Source: Bdellovibrionales bacterium (GTDB lineage Bacteria; Bdellovibrionota; Bacteriovoracia; Bacteriovoracales; Bacteriovoracaceae). Taken from it: a DNA stretch of 64,000 nt. The notes under the pieces are model-generated. The model was not told the origin of the DNA and made no database searches. It was given only the letters and a program-made list of their open reading frames with translations. The DNA is taken from contig JABGUH010000037.1 of NCBI GenBank assembly GCA_018646675.1, positions 56,626-120,625 of the forward strand. Direction: 5' to 3'. The position numbers were made by a program, and so were the translations under genes. This document shows, in pieces, positions 35,901 to 44,153 of the stretch (position 1 is the stretch's first letter; each line of letters starts with the position of its first letter).

Positions 35901-38293
35901 TCGTTGGTCAGATCACCTCCAATCGTTAAATCATGACTCTCATCAAGGGGCGATCCAAATCCTACGATAGGCAGGACAACCACTCTTTGATGTGCACTCC
36001 TGATAGCTAATTTAGTATATGGGCCAAATTCTACCCCAACTCTCTTCAGATAATTTTCAACACTTCTATTTAAAATTTTAAGAGTATAATTATAGATCTT
36101 AAATTGCGGTGCCAGTTGCTCTATTTTTACTACCAAAAGATTATATTGTGACTTTAATTGGTCGATTTTTTTTATCCATAAAATTTGCTGTTTAGCGGTA
36201 ATAGATAGGCGACTGATCAAACCAGACCAATCCTGCAAAACAGTTACAATTTGTCGAGAGACGTTGACAAATAGCTCCGGAGACTCTTTTTGATCAATTA
36301 ACATCAACCACCCCTGCAGGTGAAGCAACTTTCCACCGGTGGCTTGAACAGTTAACCGATCGACTCTCTGTAGCTTATTTTCTTGGTTTATCTTAAGACT
36401 AAGGTCAGATTGCACCCCAGTTGCAACTGCCTTCACTCCTTGTTGGAATTGGGCGGTCAAAGCTCTAACATGCTCCACTAAGGAGACCAGTGTTGAACGA
36501 TCTGCCAGCAATTTATGACGTAGGGAATACAGCTGATCAAACTCATTTTTGACAGTATCGCCAGATGAACCAATCAACTGCAGCGAATTCAGCTCTTTTT
36601 CAGCTTGAAACTCACTGTAGATTACCGCTTGGTCAAATTCCTCCTTATCCATAAATCCAAATAGGTAGTTGGACAGGTTATAGTTCGATTGATAAGTGGT
36701 TTTATTAATCATCGCCAAAGATCGTCTTTGAACCTGAGCTGCTATCTGTGAGTTTACAATATCATCGCTTTTATCAATCACAAGCCAGCTATAAATAATA
36801 GTTACTACCAACAGTAGAGAGATTACCCCTCCTCCCATTTTCGCAGTTCTTTTAATGGAGTCCCTACTACCAAAGTTGGTCAGCCACCAGCTTAAGATCA
36901 CATTTTTAACATGATCAAGTAATAAGTGAGTGTTTGAAATAAAAGGCACTCCATTTCGCTTCAACTCTACTCTCAGAGTAAGTAGTGTCAGCAACAGCAA
37001 CAACCATGGTAGCCAATGGGGAATTACCACTCCAGCCACTCTAGCATGCGTTGATTTTAGTAGTGCATGATACGACAGCTCTGTTATCAAGCGTCCTTTA
37101 AAGTAAGAGACAATATTAGTAGAATTTAATTCAAGATCCAAAGGACGATAGACCAAAGAGACTAACTGCCGCTGGTGATTTTCAATCCGATTTTTCACCC
37201 CCTGTTCATCTATTGGGATATGTTCCAACTGATTACCTAGATGCTCCAACTGAAACCACTTATGATATGCCCCTCCCGCAACAACTTGGTGGCGAGAGTT
37301 GGTAATAATAGTATTGCTAAGGCCACCCGCTTGCTCAACAAGCTGTTGACGATGATAATTCAGTAACTGCTGAATCCTCTTCCGCTCAATTTGAAAAACG
37401 ACCACCCCTAAAAAGCGACCATGACGATAGACCCCTTTAGCAATAAAAAGAGAAGGTCTCTGACCTGAAGGTAGATAGGAGGCAAGATCACTGATAACTA
37501 TCTGATCAGGGTTAGAGGAGCGAACCAACTGATGGTAGATTTTTGCTGGCCAGGATGCCTCAAAGGAGGTGCCAGTTAGTCGCTGTCCAAAGTCAGGCTC
37601 CTTTCCCACCGTGTAGATGACCCGACCAACCTGCTTGTTACCAGCAACTGGAGTGATTAGTATGATATCATGTAGATCAAAATCCTCAGTATTCTTAAAG
37701 AAGTAGGGGTGAAAGCGCTGATGGGCCAGATCATACTGGGCAAGATTGGGGTCTATCCCTTTTGTCAGAGGAGTATCACCAAGAAAGAGTGAGTATTTAC
37801 CAAGATAGTAGTGGTTATTTAGCTGATAACGATTTTGCAGTTTTGTTAAGATCGAATCATTATGATCGGTAAATTTTCCTTTAGACACCTGAAGTCGCTG
37901 TTTAACCTCTTGGAGAGTCTGCTCTTTTTCACTCTGTGAGGCACCCTCTAGATCAACATCTCTGAGGGCAATTTCACTTATCCAAGGCATATACTTCTTA
38001 CGATAGAAGCGATCAACGTCCTCAAAGCTCGCAGCTATTTTAGGGTCAAATGTGGCAATTGCACGATTAAATTTAATGATGGCATTTTGAGTGTTTTGCT
38101 GTTTTGAAAAGTGATTTAACTTGGAGGTGAGCTGTCTGAAATAAAGGTGTATATCCTTATCCGTTTCGCTATTAATTATTTTTAAACGGGTAGTTGTCTG
38201 CTCTATTTTTGTGGGTAGATAATCATGTAAAGTATGATTAAACAAGAGAACTGCTGTAATAAGCAAGATGATTGAACCCACATAATATCTCAT
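32978..38293 (-). CDS. Giant membrane sensor histidine kinase with PAS and Cys motif
   Basis: The 1771-residue kinase has TM1 ~5-22, a periplasmic Cache-like domain to ~420, TM ~430-450 and ~495-512, a second large external helical region to ~965, TM ~968-985, PAS domains from ~1060 and kinase domains at the end: phospho-His in VLHNIGN near 1517, NCQEAI and DNGCGIP ATP motifs. Around residues 1330-1370 a CWE...C...CP...C motif of unknown role, possibly metal- or redox-binding, sits in a PAS region. The ATG is chosen because an upstream TTG falls in the terminator of the preceding gene. The next genes are its likely partners. Confidence 0.82.
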   Translation of the reverse strand: MRYYVGSIILLITAVLLFNHTLHDYLPTKIEQTTTRLKIINSETDKDIHLYFRQLTSKLNHFSKQQNTQNAIIKFNRAIATFDPKIAASFEDVDRFYRKKYMPWISEIALRDVDLEGASQSEKEQTLQEVKQRLQVSKGKFTDHNDSILTKLQNRYQLNNHYYLGKYSLFLGDTPLTKGIDPNLAQYDLAHQRFHPYFFKNTEDFDLHDIILITPVAGNKQVGRVIYTVGKEPDFGQRLTGTSFEASWPAKIYHQLVRSSNPDQIVISDLASYLPSGQRPSLFIAKGVYRHGRFLGVVVFQIERKRIQQLLNYHRQQLVEQAGGLSNTIITNSRHQVVAGGAYHKWFQLEHLGNQLEHIPIDEQGVKNRIENHQRQLVSLVYRPLDLELNSTNIVSYFKGRLITELSYHALLKSTHARVAGVVIPHWLPWLLLLLTLLTLRVELKRNGVPFISNTHLLLDHVKNVILSWWLTNFGSRDSIKRTAKMGGGVISLLLVVTIIYSWLVIDKSDDIVNSQIAAQVQRRSLAMINKTTYQSNYNLSNYLFGFMDKEEFDQAVIYSEFQAEKELNSLQLIGSSGDTVKNEFDQLYSLRHKLLADRSTLVSLVEHVRALTAQFQQGVKAVATGVQSDLSLKINQENKLQRVDRLTVQATGGKLLHLQGWLMLIDQKESPELFVNVSRQIVTVLQDWSGLISRLSITAKQQILWIKKIDQLKSQYNLLVVKIEQLAPQFKIYNYTLKILNRSVENYLKRVGVEFGPYTKLAIRSAHQRVVVLPIVGFGSPLDESHDLTIGGDLTNEEMLEVEERHRKQDSSQLTALISTVDQKQKQLQLLLGYNFQSLLQGAHREQKNTTFVLLGEWLLAISRPNNDHYQKVAANLLQALSRLTHNEIVSETSWSEVVTVVSKVDTLYQTQHSELKRYLSTMTLEIDQLNWLGEQQNVISIASILGQFRSWIDNRAEIGLYLIMFFSLYLLLWIYFRSRGAIAGIDNYATIISNFMLNDLKIDEIKSTSGLPTELLNVVPVIEEYQSTTTRELQAQIDVLAGINSEQQASVDLFDHIAVALVAVDARGKIIELNSYFNQTFAPSFTRQQIIGEHLYLVGDGVLSDSRLSHQMRDLLTKGQIDSINREVVDKIQVEFVAEEITTFAVKMTEVAVDDDSSKNPTSSLIENEFEDERNNLKFEEIKYFIKNFTLKRLPRIIHHQKFRMITSGDKFKVITLNAVPFQSPISLPQFGEVKYGVLLTFTDTTSIDQLRAMTKLMPDRKQLKTKLDLIKDHKVAIFDRQHQLVMCNQQYLQAYQQISGQTTTIDLEKGVIDGQGNRLYCYQVSHQSSVPCWEIKDVSSTVYGSCEEHGCPIRDLGYAASCSGQHKHLEVDGTLCRYRFTYSPFMDQKWDELFLETIFPVEQQCQLEEQLNEGEFLSESELKQFPDGLIILNHQGVIHYHNEQAANILGVMGIEQALVGDTLSSYLYEEQKQHVLIEFQDITEEEALRQKSQQLQHDEAQLAYQAGIAEMGTNVLHNIGNGISSVLTQSEVLSKEVTALGKMAKLLESGRSEQEREKLQTALVLAAGSLRKIEQQSLGEPIRKITDGINHIAEIIRIQQISAQQGGVDHITLFSLRSLIENVIKLQIDALNRRSITITHDISSEVDELKMSEIGLIQLLSNLIKNCQEAINVRRDKEQVDGKIWIKVWPGIHEDFTISVEDNGCGIPANKLEKIFTHGFSTKNRGSGYGLHSVATFVQSIGGTIKATSDGVNQGAQIVINLPLNIEG

Positions 38294-38299
38294 GTATAT

Positions 38300-38328
38300 A
38301 TAATACAGATGGAGGGCAATCGCCGCAA
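38300..38328 (-). promoter_or_regulatory. Promoter just upstream of the giant kinase
   Basis: On the minus strand TTGCGG (38328-38323) and TATTAT (38305-38300) are 17 bases apart. The -10 ends six bases before the kinase ATG, and no ribosome site lies between, so the transcript may be leaderless. The elements are read from the sequence; the start point is inferred. Confidence 0.4.
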
Positions 38329-38345
38329 TCAGGGCATTAGTTGCC

Positions 38346-38377
38346 AAAAAAAAGGCACCTAGTTGTAAGTGCCTTTT
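38346..38377 (-). terminator. Rho-independent terminator
   Basis: On the minus strand AAAAGGCAC (38377-38369), a 10-base loop and GTGCCTTTT (38358-38350) form a 9-bp stem that runs into eight consecutive T (38353-38346). It lies ~45 bases past the 113-residue protein's stop and separates that group from the kinase transcript. Confidence 0.8.
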
Positions 38378-38422
38378 CTCTATTATTTTGTCATTAGACC
38401 GAAAGAGTAAAAATTGTAACTA

Positions 38423-38764
38423 CTACTTTTTTCCCTTCTCTGACTTGCGCTTCTCCCAAACCTTTTTATTATCAATTTTCAGGGAAAAATCCCTAGAAGC
38501 ACCAGAGTCAAGTGCATTTTGAATCTTCTTATCTGTGCTCTGACCGATTACTGGAACCAGTCCATCTTGAGCTATCGCACTAGTTCGCTTCTCGCTATTT
38601 GCCTTGCTCCACCAGCGATGACCAATATAGGTCCCTAGTGCTAGCAGTGCTACCGCAATCACCGGCCCGATAGGGCCTACTGCGAATATCGCCCCTATTC
38701 CCTTTGCAGCAGGAGCCACCTTTATACCCGGTACTGCTGGAGCAACATTTGTTGTCACTGGCAT
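38423..38764 (-). CDS. Small single-span membrane protein
   Basis: The 113-residue protein has a Pro/Ala-rich start, one hydrophobic helix (IGAIFAVGPIGPVIAVALLALGTYIG, ~23-48) and a basic C-terminal tail ending in KSEKGKK. No family is recognised. A GAGGGGAG ribosome site precedes the ATG. It lies 33 bases after the membrane coiled-coil gene and is followed by a strong terminator, so the two are probably one transcript. The function is unknown; a membrane-assembly role with its neighbours is possible. Confidence 0.65.
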   Translation of the reverse strand: MPVTTNVAPAVPGIKVAPAAKGIGAIFAVGPIGPVIAVALLALGTYIGHRWWSKANSEKRTSAIAQDGLVPVIGQSTDKKIQNALDSGASRDFSLKIDNKKVWEKRKSEKGKK

Positions 38765-38797
38765 ACTATACTCCCCTCAATCGTAACGTTAACTTTG

Positions 38798-39685
38798 CTA
38801 ATCTTTACGCTTGGCAACCGCCGAGCCCATCACTCGAAAATAGGTACTGGTCAAAAATGTTTTCAACTCCTCTTCTGAAAAAGAGAGTTGGCGATTTGAT
38901 AGTCCAACAAAGACCTTGCCAATCTTATCCAGCTCATCTCTTAGCTGAGTATCTACTTTACGTAATATAATTCCAGCATCACTTCTTACTCGACTATTTC
39001 CACTAGAGTCACTACCAGCATTTCCTACCCCAAGTGCACTTGGGTTTATCTGGTTGTTAATTTCGTTAATAATCTCCTCTCGCTTCTCTACTACATCCGA
39101 CTCTAATAGAGTCGCCTTATCTAGTACCTGAGCAGTTGGAGCGGAGGTTCCTCCTGCAACACTGGCCGATGATGCCGCTCTCTTGACCTGGGCCAACTCA
39201 TCAGTTAACTCCCCTTGCCCCCTTCTGGCCTGGGATAACTCCTCTGTTAACTCTCTCTCTATATGCTCTAGACGAACCACCTCTCGTTGCGCATGCATAC
39301 TTTGGAGTTGCTCTTGTTCTAAACGAGCGATCTCCTGTTGCAAACGCTGCTGCTCGTGCTCCATCTGAATCATCTGCTGCTGTTGCTCACGGCCAGCAGC
39401 AGAGTCGGAGCGACTAGAGTTACCACTGGCAGCCTTGCCAGCAGGCTTAGCTCTCTCGGCTGAGGAGGGGCCAGGTTTTGCGGTAAAACGATCAAACCAT
39501 GACCCACCACCACTACTCTCACTCTTTTTGCGATCGTAGATACTAGGGTGTCTACTGCGAAGGGCACTACCAACAGGGTCACGACTATCTATGGTAAAAT
39601 TTAGGATAGGATCAATAACAAAACGAACAATGAAAAAAAGTGGTAGTAGTAGAGGTGCCAAAATCAAAAAGAGTAGAATTTCCAT
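38798..39685 (-). CDS. Membrane-anchored coiled-coil protein
   Basis: The 295-residue protein starts with a hydrophobic segment (LLFLILAPLLLPLFFIVRFVI), followed by a low-complexity Ser/Gly/Ala linker, a Gln/Glu-rich coiled coil at ~100-165 and a predicted helical C-terminus. No known domain is recognised. It is likely anchored in the inner membrane as a structural or adaptor protein. An AAAGGT site precedes the ATG. It sits between the membrane cyclophilin and the 113-residue protein, all on the minus strand. Confidence 0.65.
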   Translation of the reverse strand: MEILLFLILAPLLLPLFFIVRFVIDPILNFTIDSRDPVGSALRSRHPSIYDRKKSESSGGGSWFDRFTAKPGPSSAERAKPAGKAASGNSSRSDSAAGREQQQQMIQMEHEQQRLQQEIARLEQEQLQSMHAQREVVRLEHIERELTEELSQARRGQGELTDELAQVKRAASSASVAGGTSAPTAQVLDKATLLESDVVEKREEIINEINNQINPSALGVGNAGSDSSGNSRVRSDAGIILRKVDTQLRDELDKIGKVFVGLSNRQLSFSEEELKTFLTSTYFRVMGSAVAKRKD

Positions 39686-39844
39686 ACCTTTACAACCTCA
39701 GTCTTACGTTCAGTGTTAAATGCCACCCAAATTGAATATAATATTAACTAATAACAACAGATCCCCAATTCGAAACTACATTATAGCAAAACTGCCTATC
39801 AGTGACAAGAGAACTATCATCTTAATTTTGACCTTTTCTACTGT

Positions 39845-42800
39845 TTAACCTACTCTTTTAATTGATAAATTCTTGATCGTTATATCATCTGCCGGTCGAT
39901 CAAACTGTCCCATTTCGACCTCTGTCATTAGCTTGATAATCCCCATTCCTTTGACAATTTTACCGATAGGGGTGAACTTCCCTTTTAAATTGGGCAGTGG
40001 GGCCAAAGTGATAAAAAATTGCGACCCATTGGCCCGCTTGCCGACTCCGGCCATAGAGACGATTCCAGCGGTATCATAGTTAATCTGATCAGACAGCTCA
40101 TTTTCAAAGTAGTAGCCAGGATTTCCGGTGCCAGCACCATTGGGACATCCTCCCTGAATCATATACTCCTTCATCACCCGATGAAAAATCAACCCATCAT
40201 AGAAGTTGCCACTACGCACACTCTTTTGTCGCCCCTCGGCCAAATTGATAAAGTTCCATGCCGCCTTGGGAGACTCTTTTAAAAAAAGCTCCACTTCAAA
40301 CTCACCAAGAGTGGTACTGAAGACGGCGGTGGCAGCCTTAATATCCTCGTGGTAGTCAACCATCTCGTAGATATTGGGAACTTCCTTTCGCTTCGCCCGC
40401 CGCTTACTTCCCTTACCATCTTTCGAGTCATCTTCCGGTGCCTCTTCCCGATTACGATCTATTCGATGTCCCATCATTGAGAGCCAAGAGCGTCGAGTAA
40501 TAATTCCACCCGCCACTAAGTCACTAGCGACCCCCTGATTTAGGAATGATTGAAAGATCTTCCACCAGATATCCAATCGACTAACTCGCATTTTTCCACT
40601 TTTAATCACCCCTTCTGTCTCTTGATGCAGCTCTCTCATCGCTACTGAGTCTTGGGCCAACTGCTCAGTAATCCGCTCCTTCTCCTGCATTAACTCAAAC
40701 TTCTTCATCTGTTCAATTTCACTGTTACTACCGCTAGACTCCTCGCTACTAATTGTCCCTAAGAGTCTCTCTAACACCTGCAACCTCTTCTCCAACCCTT
40801 TAACCCTTCGTTTGGCCATAAAGTAGGAGTAAAAAGAGCTCCTCTTTTTAAAAAGAGATAGCTCTTCAACCCGCATCTGCATCTTTAAGATTGCTCTATT
40901 TTGCTCTGCCTGAACCCGTCGATCGATCTCATCAAAGGTAAAATCTCCTTGGGCCACAATATCATCCAACATAGGAAAAATTATGTTCCAGTAGTGGGTA
41001 AGATACTGATTTGATTTATCAATCAACTTCTGAATGGCATCTACTCGATCATTGTATGCTTTAGCGGCAACAGTGTGTAGATCTTGAAAGTCACTAATAA
41101 AATGACGCCACAGATTATGACGCAAGGAGCGATCTTGGGGGTCAATCACGTTGGGACTCACCTCCTCCAGCAGACGGTAGAAAGAGTCGACAAAGAATAT
41201 CCCGTTTGATGGCACCAGACGGTTGAAGATCAAGGTGGTCTCATCATCATAGAAAAAGAGATGACACTGTTTTAAAAATTTCTCCTCCCAATCATTTAGC
41301 TCATCCTGTTTGGCCTGAATCAGCTCTGCTTCACGCCGTCCCTGATCGGCCAGAAAGGGGGATAAGAAGACAACATCGGCCAAATCGACCAAGGCTGAAA
41401 GGATCAGAATCAAGAGCATTAAAAATTGGGCCCATCCTACCCCATACTTGCCACGTAACAGATCAATTAACTCGGCAAAACCTAGATAGTGTACCTCCGG
41501 GAGATCTTTGGCCAAGGCGACAACTGCGGAGACGTCGATTGCCGGCACCTTTACTTCAACATTGTACTCTCTGGCGCGGGCGATACCAGCGCGGTCAATC
41601 TGACGTAAAACCTCTATATAGTGATCGAGCAACTCTTTTAGTCGATCGACAGTCACATTATAGAGAGTCGCATTTTGGGCATAGCTATCGGCCATCGTCT
41701 TAACTACAACATTTAAATCATAGTACTCGACAAAAGCGGTCGTGATAAATTTAGGCATTAACCCATCTTGATTAACCACGGTTTGATCAAGATCATCCAT
41801 CAATTTTTGAACTTGCTCGCGCTGCTGTTTAACTGAAAGTGTATAACCCTCTACCAGTTGCTCTATCTTTCTAGGAAGTGACTGGGAAAAATCAATTCCA
41901 CTGGAGATAATTATTGCATCGACTCTATTTGCCAGCCGAGAGCTGGTGAACTTAGCGACATTCTGCCCTTTAACTCCATGGCCACCATTAATTACAAAAT
42001 ACTTCCCCCAGTAACGTGGCCCATGGCCAACATGCCCACTGGATGCAGCTCCTTTTGCCTCATCCTGAATAAAACGGCCAAATTGTGTATTGATCACCTT
42101 GGTACTGGCCTTAAGGGCCGAAACCGATTGTGCAAACGAGGTGATCCCCTCTTTATTGCCATAGAGATCACTTTCAAGAGCGGCAATAGATTGCTTTTTA
42201 ATCAACTGATGCTGTTCATTAATATATTCCGATTTGGAGATTAGCGCGATCCCACCATCATAGTTAGTTTTTAAAGAGATCAACATAAAAAGAGTTGATA
42301 AGACGATGATGAGTGGATGACGAAGATAGCAGGACTTGATCCCTTTAAAGATCTCTCCTTGAGAGAGAATTCCACGAAAGAAGACCCCCTTTAAATGTAG
42401 AATAATGTAGGAGAGGGTCATACCGCAAATTAGTGCAATCCCCAGGCGGGGGATCTCTCCGCTATCCCCTTGGAATAAAGAGAGAATTGCCAAGTTATTA
42501 TCTACCAACATATGGTTAACACCATATGCGGTAGTCATCGTTGAGAGAATAAAAGTCAAGTATCCCAAGACGGTTAGCGCCCAAGACTTAACTGGATTGA
42601 TCTTCTGAGGAGCATAACTACACTGCTGCTGCATACGACTCAAAAAATACTCTTTGGCCGCACGATAAAAGCAGATATAGAGATCTGATGCCAACTGATA
42701 AAACGGATTTCCTTTAAGGGGTTGCTCGGCATTATCTAGTGATGGGAGATGGGTGACACTGCGTAGCTCATCTTCCACTACTCCACTCTCATCAGCGGCC

Positions 42801-43015
42801 AGCTTATTTTTGAGCTCCTCCCCCTTTAATAAAAGATCCTCATAGCTGCGATACTTATCGTGCTCCAATAGCTTACTTCCGCTGCCCAGTAGCGCGTTGA
42901 TATCCAACTGATCTTGTCGGAATAGTTGATCAATCAGAAATAGATAGTTGTTTAACAGGTAATCCTGCCGCTCATTTCCTTCACACTTGCTATCTTCCTG
43001 AGATATCTTCTTCAT
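39845..43015 (-). CDS. Membrane-tethered cyclophilin (peptidyl-prolyl isomerase fusion)
   Basis: The 1056-residue protein combines an unfamiliar membrane region with a cyclophilin. TM segments lie near 152-175, 195-215, 240-260 and 532-552, with a large (~270-520) region between TM3 and TM4 and a long coiled coil after TM4. The last ~160 residues are a cyclophilin: FYDGLIFHRVMKEYMIQGGCPNG, SMAGVGKRANGSQFFITL and KGKFTPIGKIVKGM. With four TM segments both ends would be cytoplasmic. Its job might be folding or assembly at the membrane. The ATG at MKKIS follows AGAGGAG; ATGs further upstream lack a ribosome site. Confidence 0.8.
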   Translation of the reverse strand: MKKISQEDSKCEGNERQDYLLNNYLFLIDQLFRQDQLDINALLGSGSKLLEHDKYRSYEDLLLKGEELKNKLAADESGVVEDELRSVTHLPSLDNAEQPLKGNPFYQLASDLYICFYRAAKEYFLSRMQQQCSYAPQKINPVKSWALTVLGYLTFILSTMTTAYGVNHMLVDNNLAILSLFQGDSGEIPRLGIALICGMTLSYIILHLKGVFFRGILSQGEIFKGIKSCYLRHPLIIVLSTLFMLISLKTNYDGGIALISKSEYINEQHQLIKKQSIAALESDLYGNKEGITSFAQSVSALKASTKVINTQFGRFIQDEAKGAASSGHVGHGPRYWGKYFVINGGHGVKGQNVAKFTSSRLANRVDAIIISSGIDFSQSLPRKIEQLVEGYTLSVKQQREQVQKLMDDLDQTVVNQDGLMPKFITTAFVEYYDLNVVVKTMADSYAQNATLYNVTVDRLKELLDHYIEVLRQIDRAGIARAREYNVEVKVPAIDVSAVVALAKDLPEVHYLGFAELIDLLRGKYGVGWAQFLMLLILILSALVDLADVVFLSPFLADQGRREAELIQAKQDELNDWEEKFLKQCHLFFYDDETTLIFNRLVPSNGIFFVDSFYRLLEEVSPNVIDPQDRSLRHNLWRHFISDFQDLHTVAAKAYNDRVDAIQKLIDKSNQYLTHYWNIIFPMLDDIVAQGDFTFDEIDRRVQAEQNRAILKMQMRVEELSLFKKRSSFYSYFMAKRRVKGLEKRLQVLERLLGTISSEESSGSNSEIEQMKKFELMQEKERITEQLAQDSVAMRELHQETEGVIKSGKMRVSRLDIWWKIFQSFLNQGVASDLVAGGIITRRSWLSMMGHRIDRNREEAPEDDSKDGKGSKRRAKRKEVPNIYEMVDYHEDIKAATAVFSTTLGEFEVELFLKESPKAAWNFINLAEGRQKSVRSGNFYDGLIFHRVMKEYMIQGGCPNGAGTGNPGYYFENELSDQINYDTAGIVSMAGVGKRANGSQFFITLAPLPNLKGKFTPIGKIVKGMGIIKLMTEVEMGQFDRPADDITIKNLSIKRVG

Positions 43016-43229
43016 CGTTGCCCCAACTCCTCTAACCATCATAAAGGAAGGATTAAGTATATTTTTACAAAGTGGTACTAATAGTAAAGACTCGTAATAT
43101 TTTTGTTCACACCTAGCTTGCCAATTGTACCATGTGATCAAAATTTTATAGCTATTTTTTTACTAAAAAACATTATACAATCTCTGCAAACAAACATAGC
43201 ACCATTAATTTTTGCCTAAGGATTGAGTT

Positions 43230-43742
43230 ATGAATTTCAAAGATCCAATATGTCTCTTAGCAGAGCTGTCAGGTATTATTTTAGGTAGTATTGCTGACCT
43301 ATTCACCACAGGGCAGCCTAAAGCAACTAAAAAACCGCTACAAAAATCATCTCAGCCTACAGAGCAGGCACAAATGGAGAAGAGAGAGCAAGAGAAACAG
43401 GCGGAGATCACCAAAAGGGCCAAAGAGCTAGTTGAAGTAGAAAAAAAGGCACAGGAACAGGCTGAAATAGAGAGAAAAGCACAAGAACAGGTGGAGATGG
43501 AGAAAAAAGGATTAGAAGAAGCCGAGACCAAAAGGAAGATTCAAGAGCAGTTACAAAAGTCAAAACAAGAGCAGTTACAAAAGTCAAAAGAGGATCAAGG
43601 TAGTGCTCCGGTGGCACCGAAGAAAACAAGCCAAGCTCCTAAAAAGCGTGGTCCGGCCCCAGTGGCACCAAAACGTGCATCGGCGACAAAAGATTACGAT
43701 GAATTTTGTAATGATGTATTACCGTCAAAAAGAAAAAAATAA
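43230..43742 (+). CDS. Coiled-coil protein with Lys/Glu heptads
   Basis: The 170-residue protein has a hydrophobic start (ICLLAELSGIILGSIADLF), then a strongly charged helix of recurring KAQEQ(A/V)E(I/M)E(R/K)K units, a duplicated QEQLQKSK and a basic Pro/Ala-rich tail with APVAPK repeated. It resembles generic TolA-like coiled-coil proteins; no specific family is recognised. It may be membrane-associated by its N-terminus. AAGGA precedes the ATG. It is divergent from the membrane cyclophilin gene, and the receiver/HD-GYP operon follows. Confidence 0.65.
   Translation: MNFKDPICLLAELSGIILGSIADLFTTGQPKATKKPLQKSSQPTEQAQMEKREQEKQAEITKRAKELVEVEKKAQEQAEIERKAQEQVEMEKKGLEEAETKRKIQEQLQKSKQEQLQKSKEDQGSAPVAPKKTSQAPKKRGPAPVAPKRASATKDYDEFCNDVLPSKRKK
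43542..43589 (+). repeat. 24-bp perfect tandem duplication within the coiled-coil gene
   Basis: Two identical, adjacent 24-base units (43542-43565 and 43566-43589) encode QEQLQKSK twice in frame. Exact identity at every codon position points to a recent duplication by slippage; copy number may vary between strains. Confidence 0.85.
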
Positions 43743-43766
43743 TTTTTTAAGGAAGGGGTTTGGGCA

Positions 43767-44153
43767 ATGGATGACGAAAAATATACAATTATGCTGGTAG
43801 ATGACGAAGATGACATCCTACTGGCATTAGAGGGGGCGCTGGAAGATGACTACAATATCATCACTGCCAACTCAGGAGAGGAGGCCCTACTACTAATTGA
43901 AGAGGAAGATTTTGAGTTGATCATCTGTGATATGAGAATGCCCGGCATTCAAGGTTATGATGTTTTAAAGGCAGTAGTAGAAAAGGATGAATCGGTACGC
44001 CGTATCCTACTTACCGGCTACTCTGATATTGAGTCGGCCCAAGCAGCAATCACCTTAGGTAAAATCCATCAACATGAGTCCAAACCAATTAATATTCCCA
44101 AGTTGACCGCGATTATCGAAAGTGAACTGCGCGAGCATCAAAAGGGAGCTTAA
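43767..44153 (+). CDS. Single-domain response regulator
   Basis: The 128-residue protein is a stand-alone receiver: acidic pocket VDDEDD, phospho-acceptor Asp in ICDMRMPG near residue 58, Thr in LLTGYS and Lys in ESKPI. Its motif set (DMRMP, LTGY, SKP) matches receivers usually fused to HD-GYP domains (RpfG type). Here the HD-GYP part is a separate gene that begins at the final base of this stop codon, so the two act together. A GGAAGGGG site is upstream of the ATG. Confidence 0.92.
   Translation: MDDEKYTIMLVDDEDDILLALEGALEDDYNIITANSGEEALLLIEEEDFELIICDMRMPGIQGYDVLKAVVEKDESVRRILLTGYSDIESAQAAITLGKIHQHESKPINIPKLTAIIESELREHQKGA

Noticed and set aside
38294..38347. TTG start for the giant kinase
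   Set aside because: It lies in the T-run of the preceding terminator, and no ribosome site precedes it.
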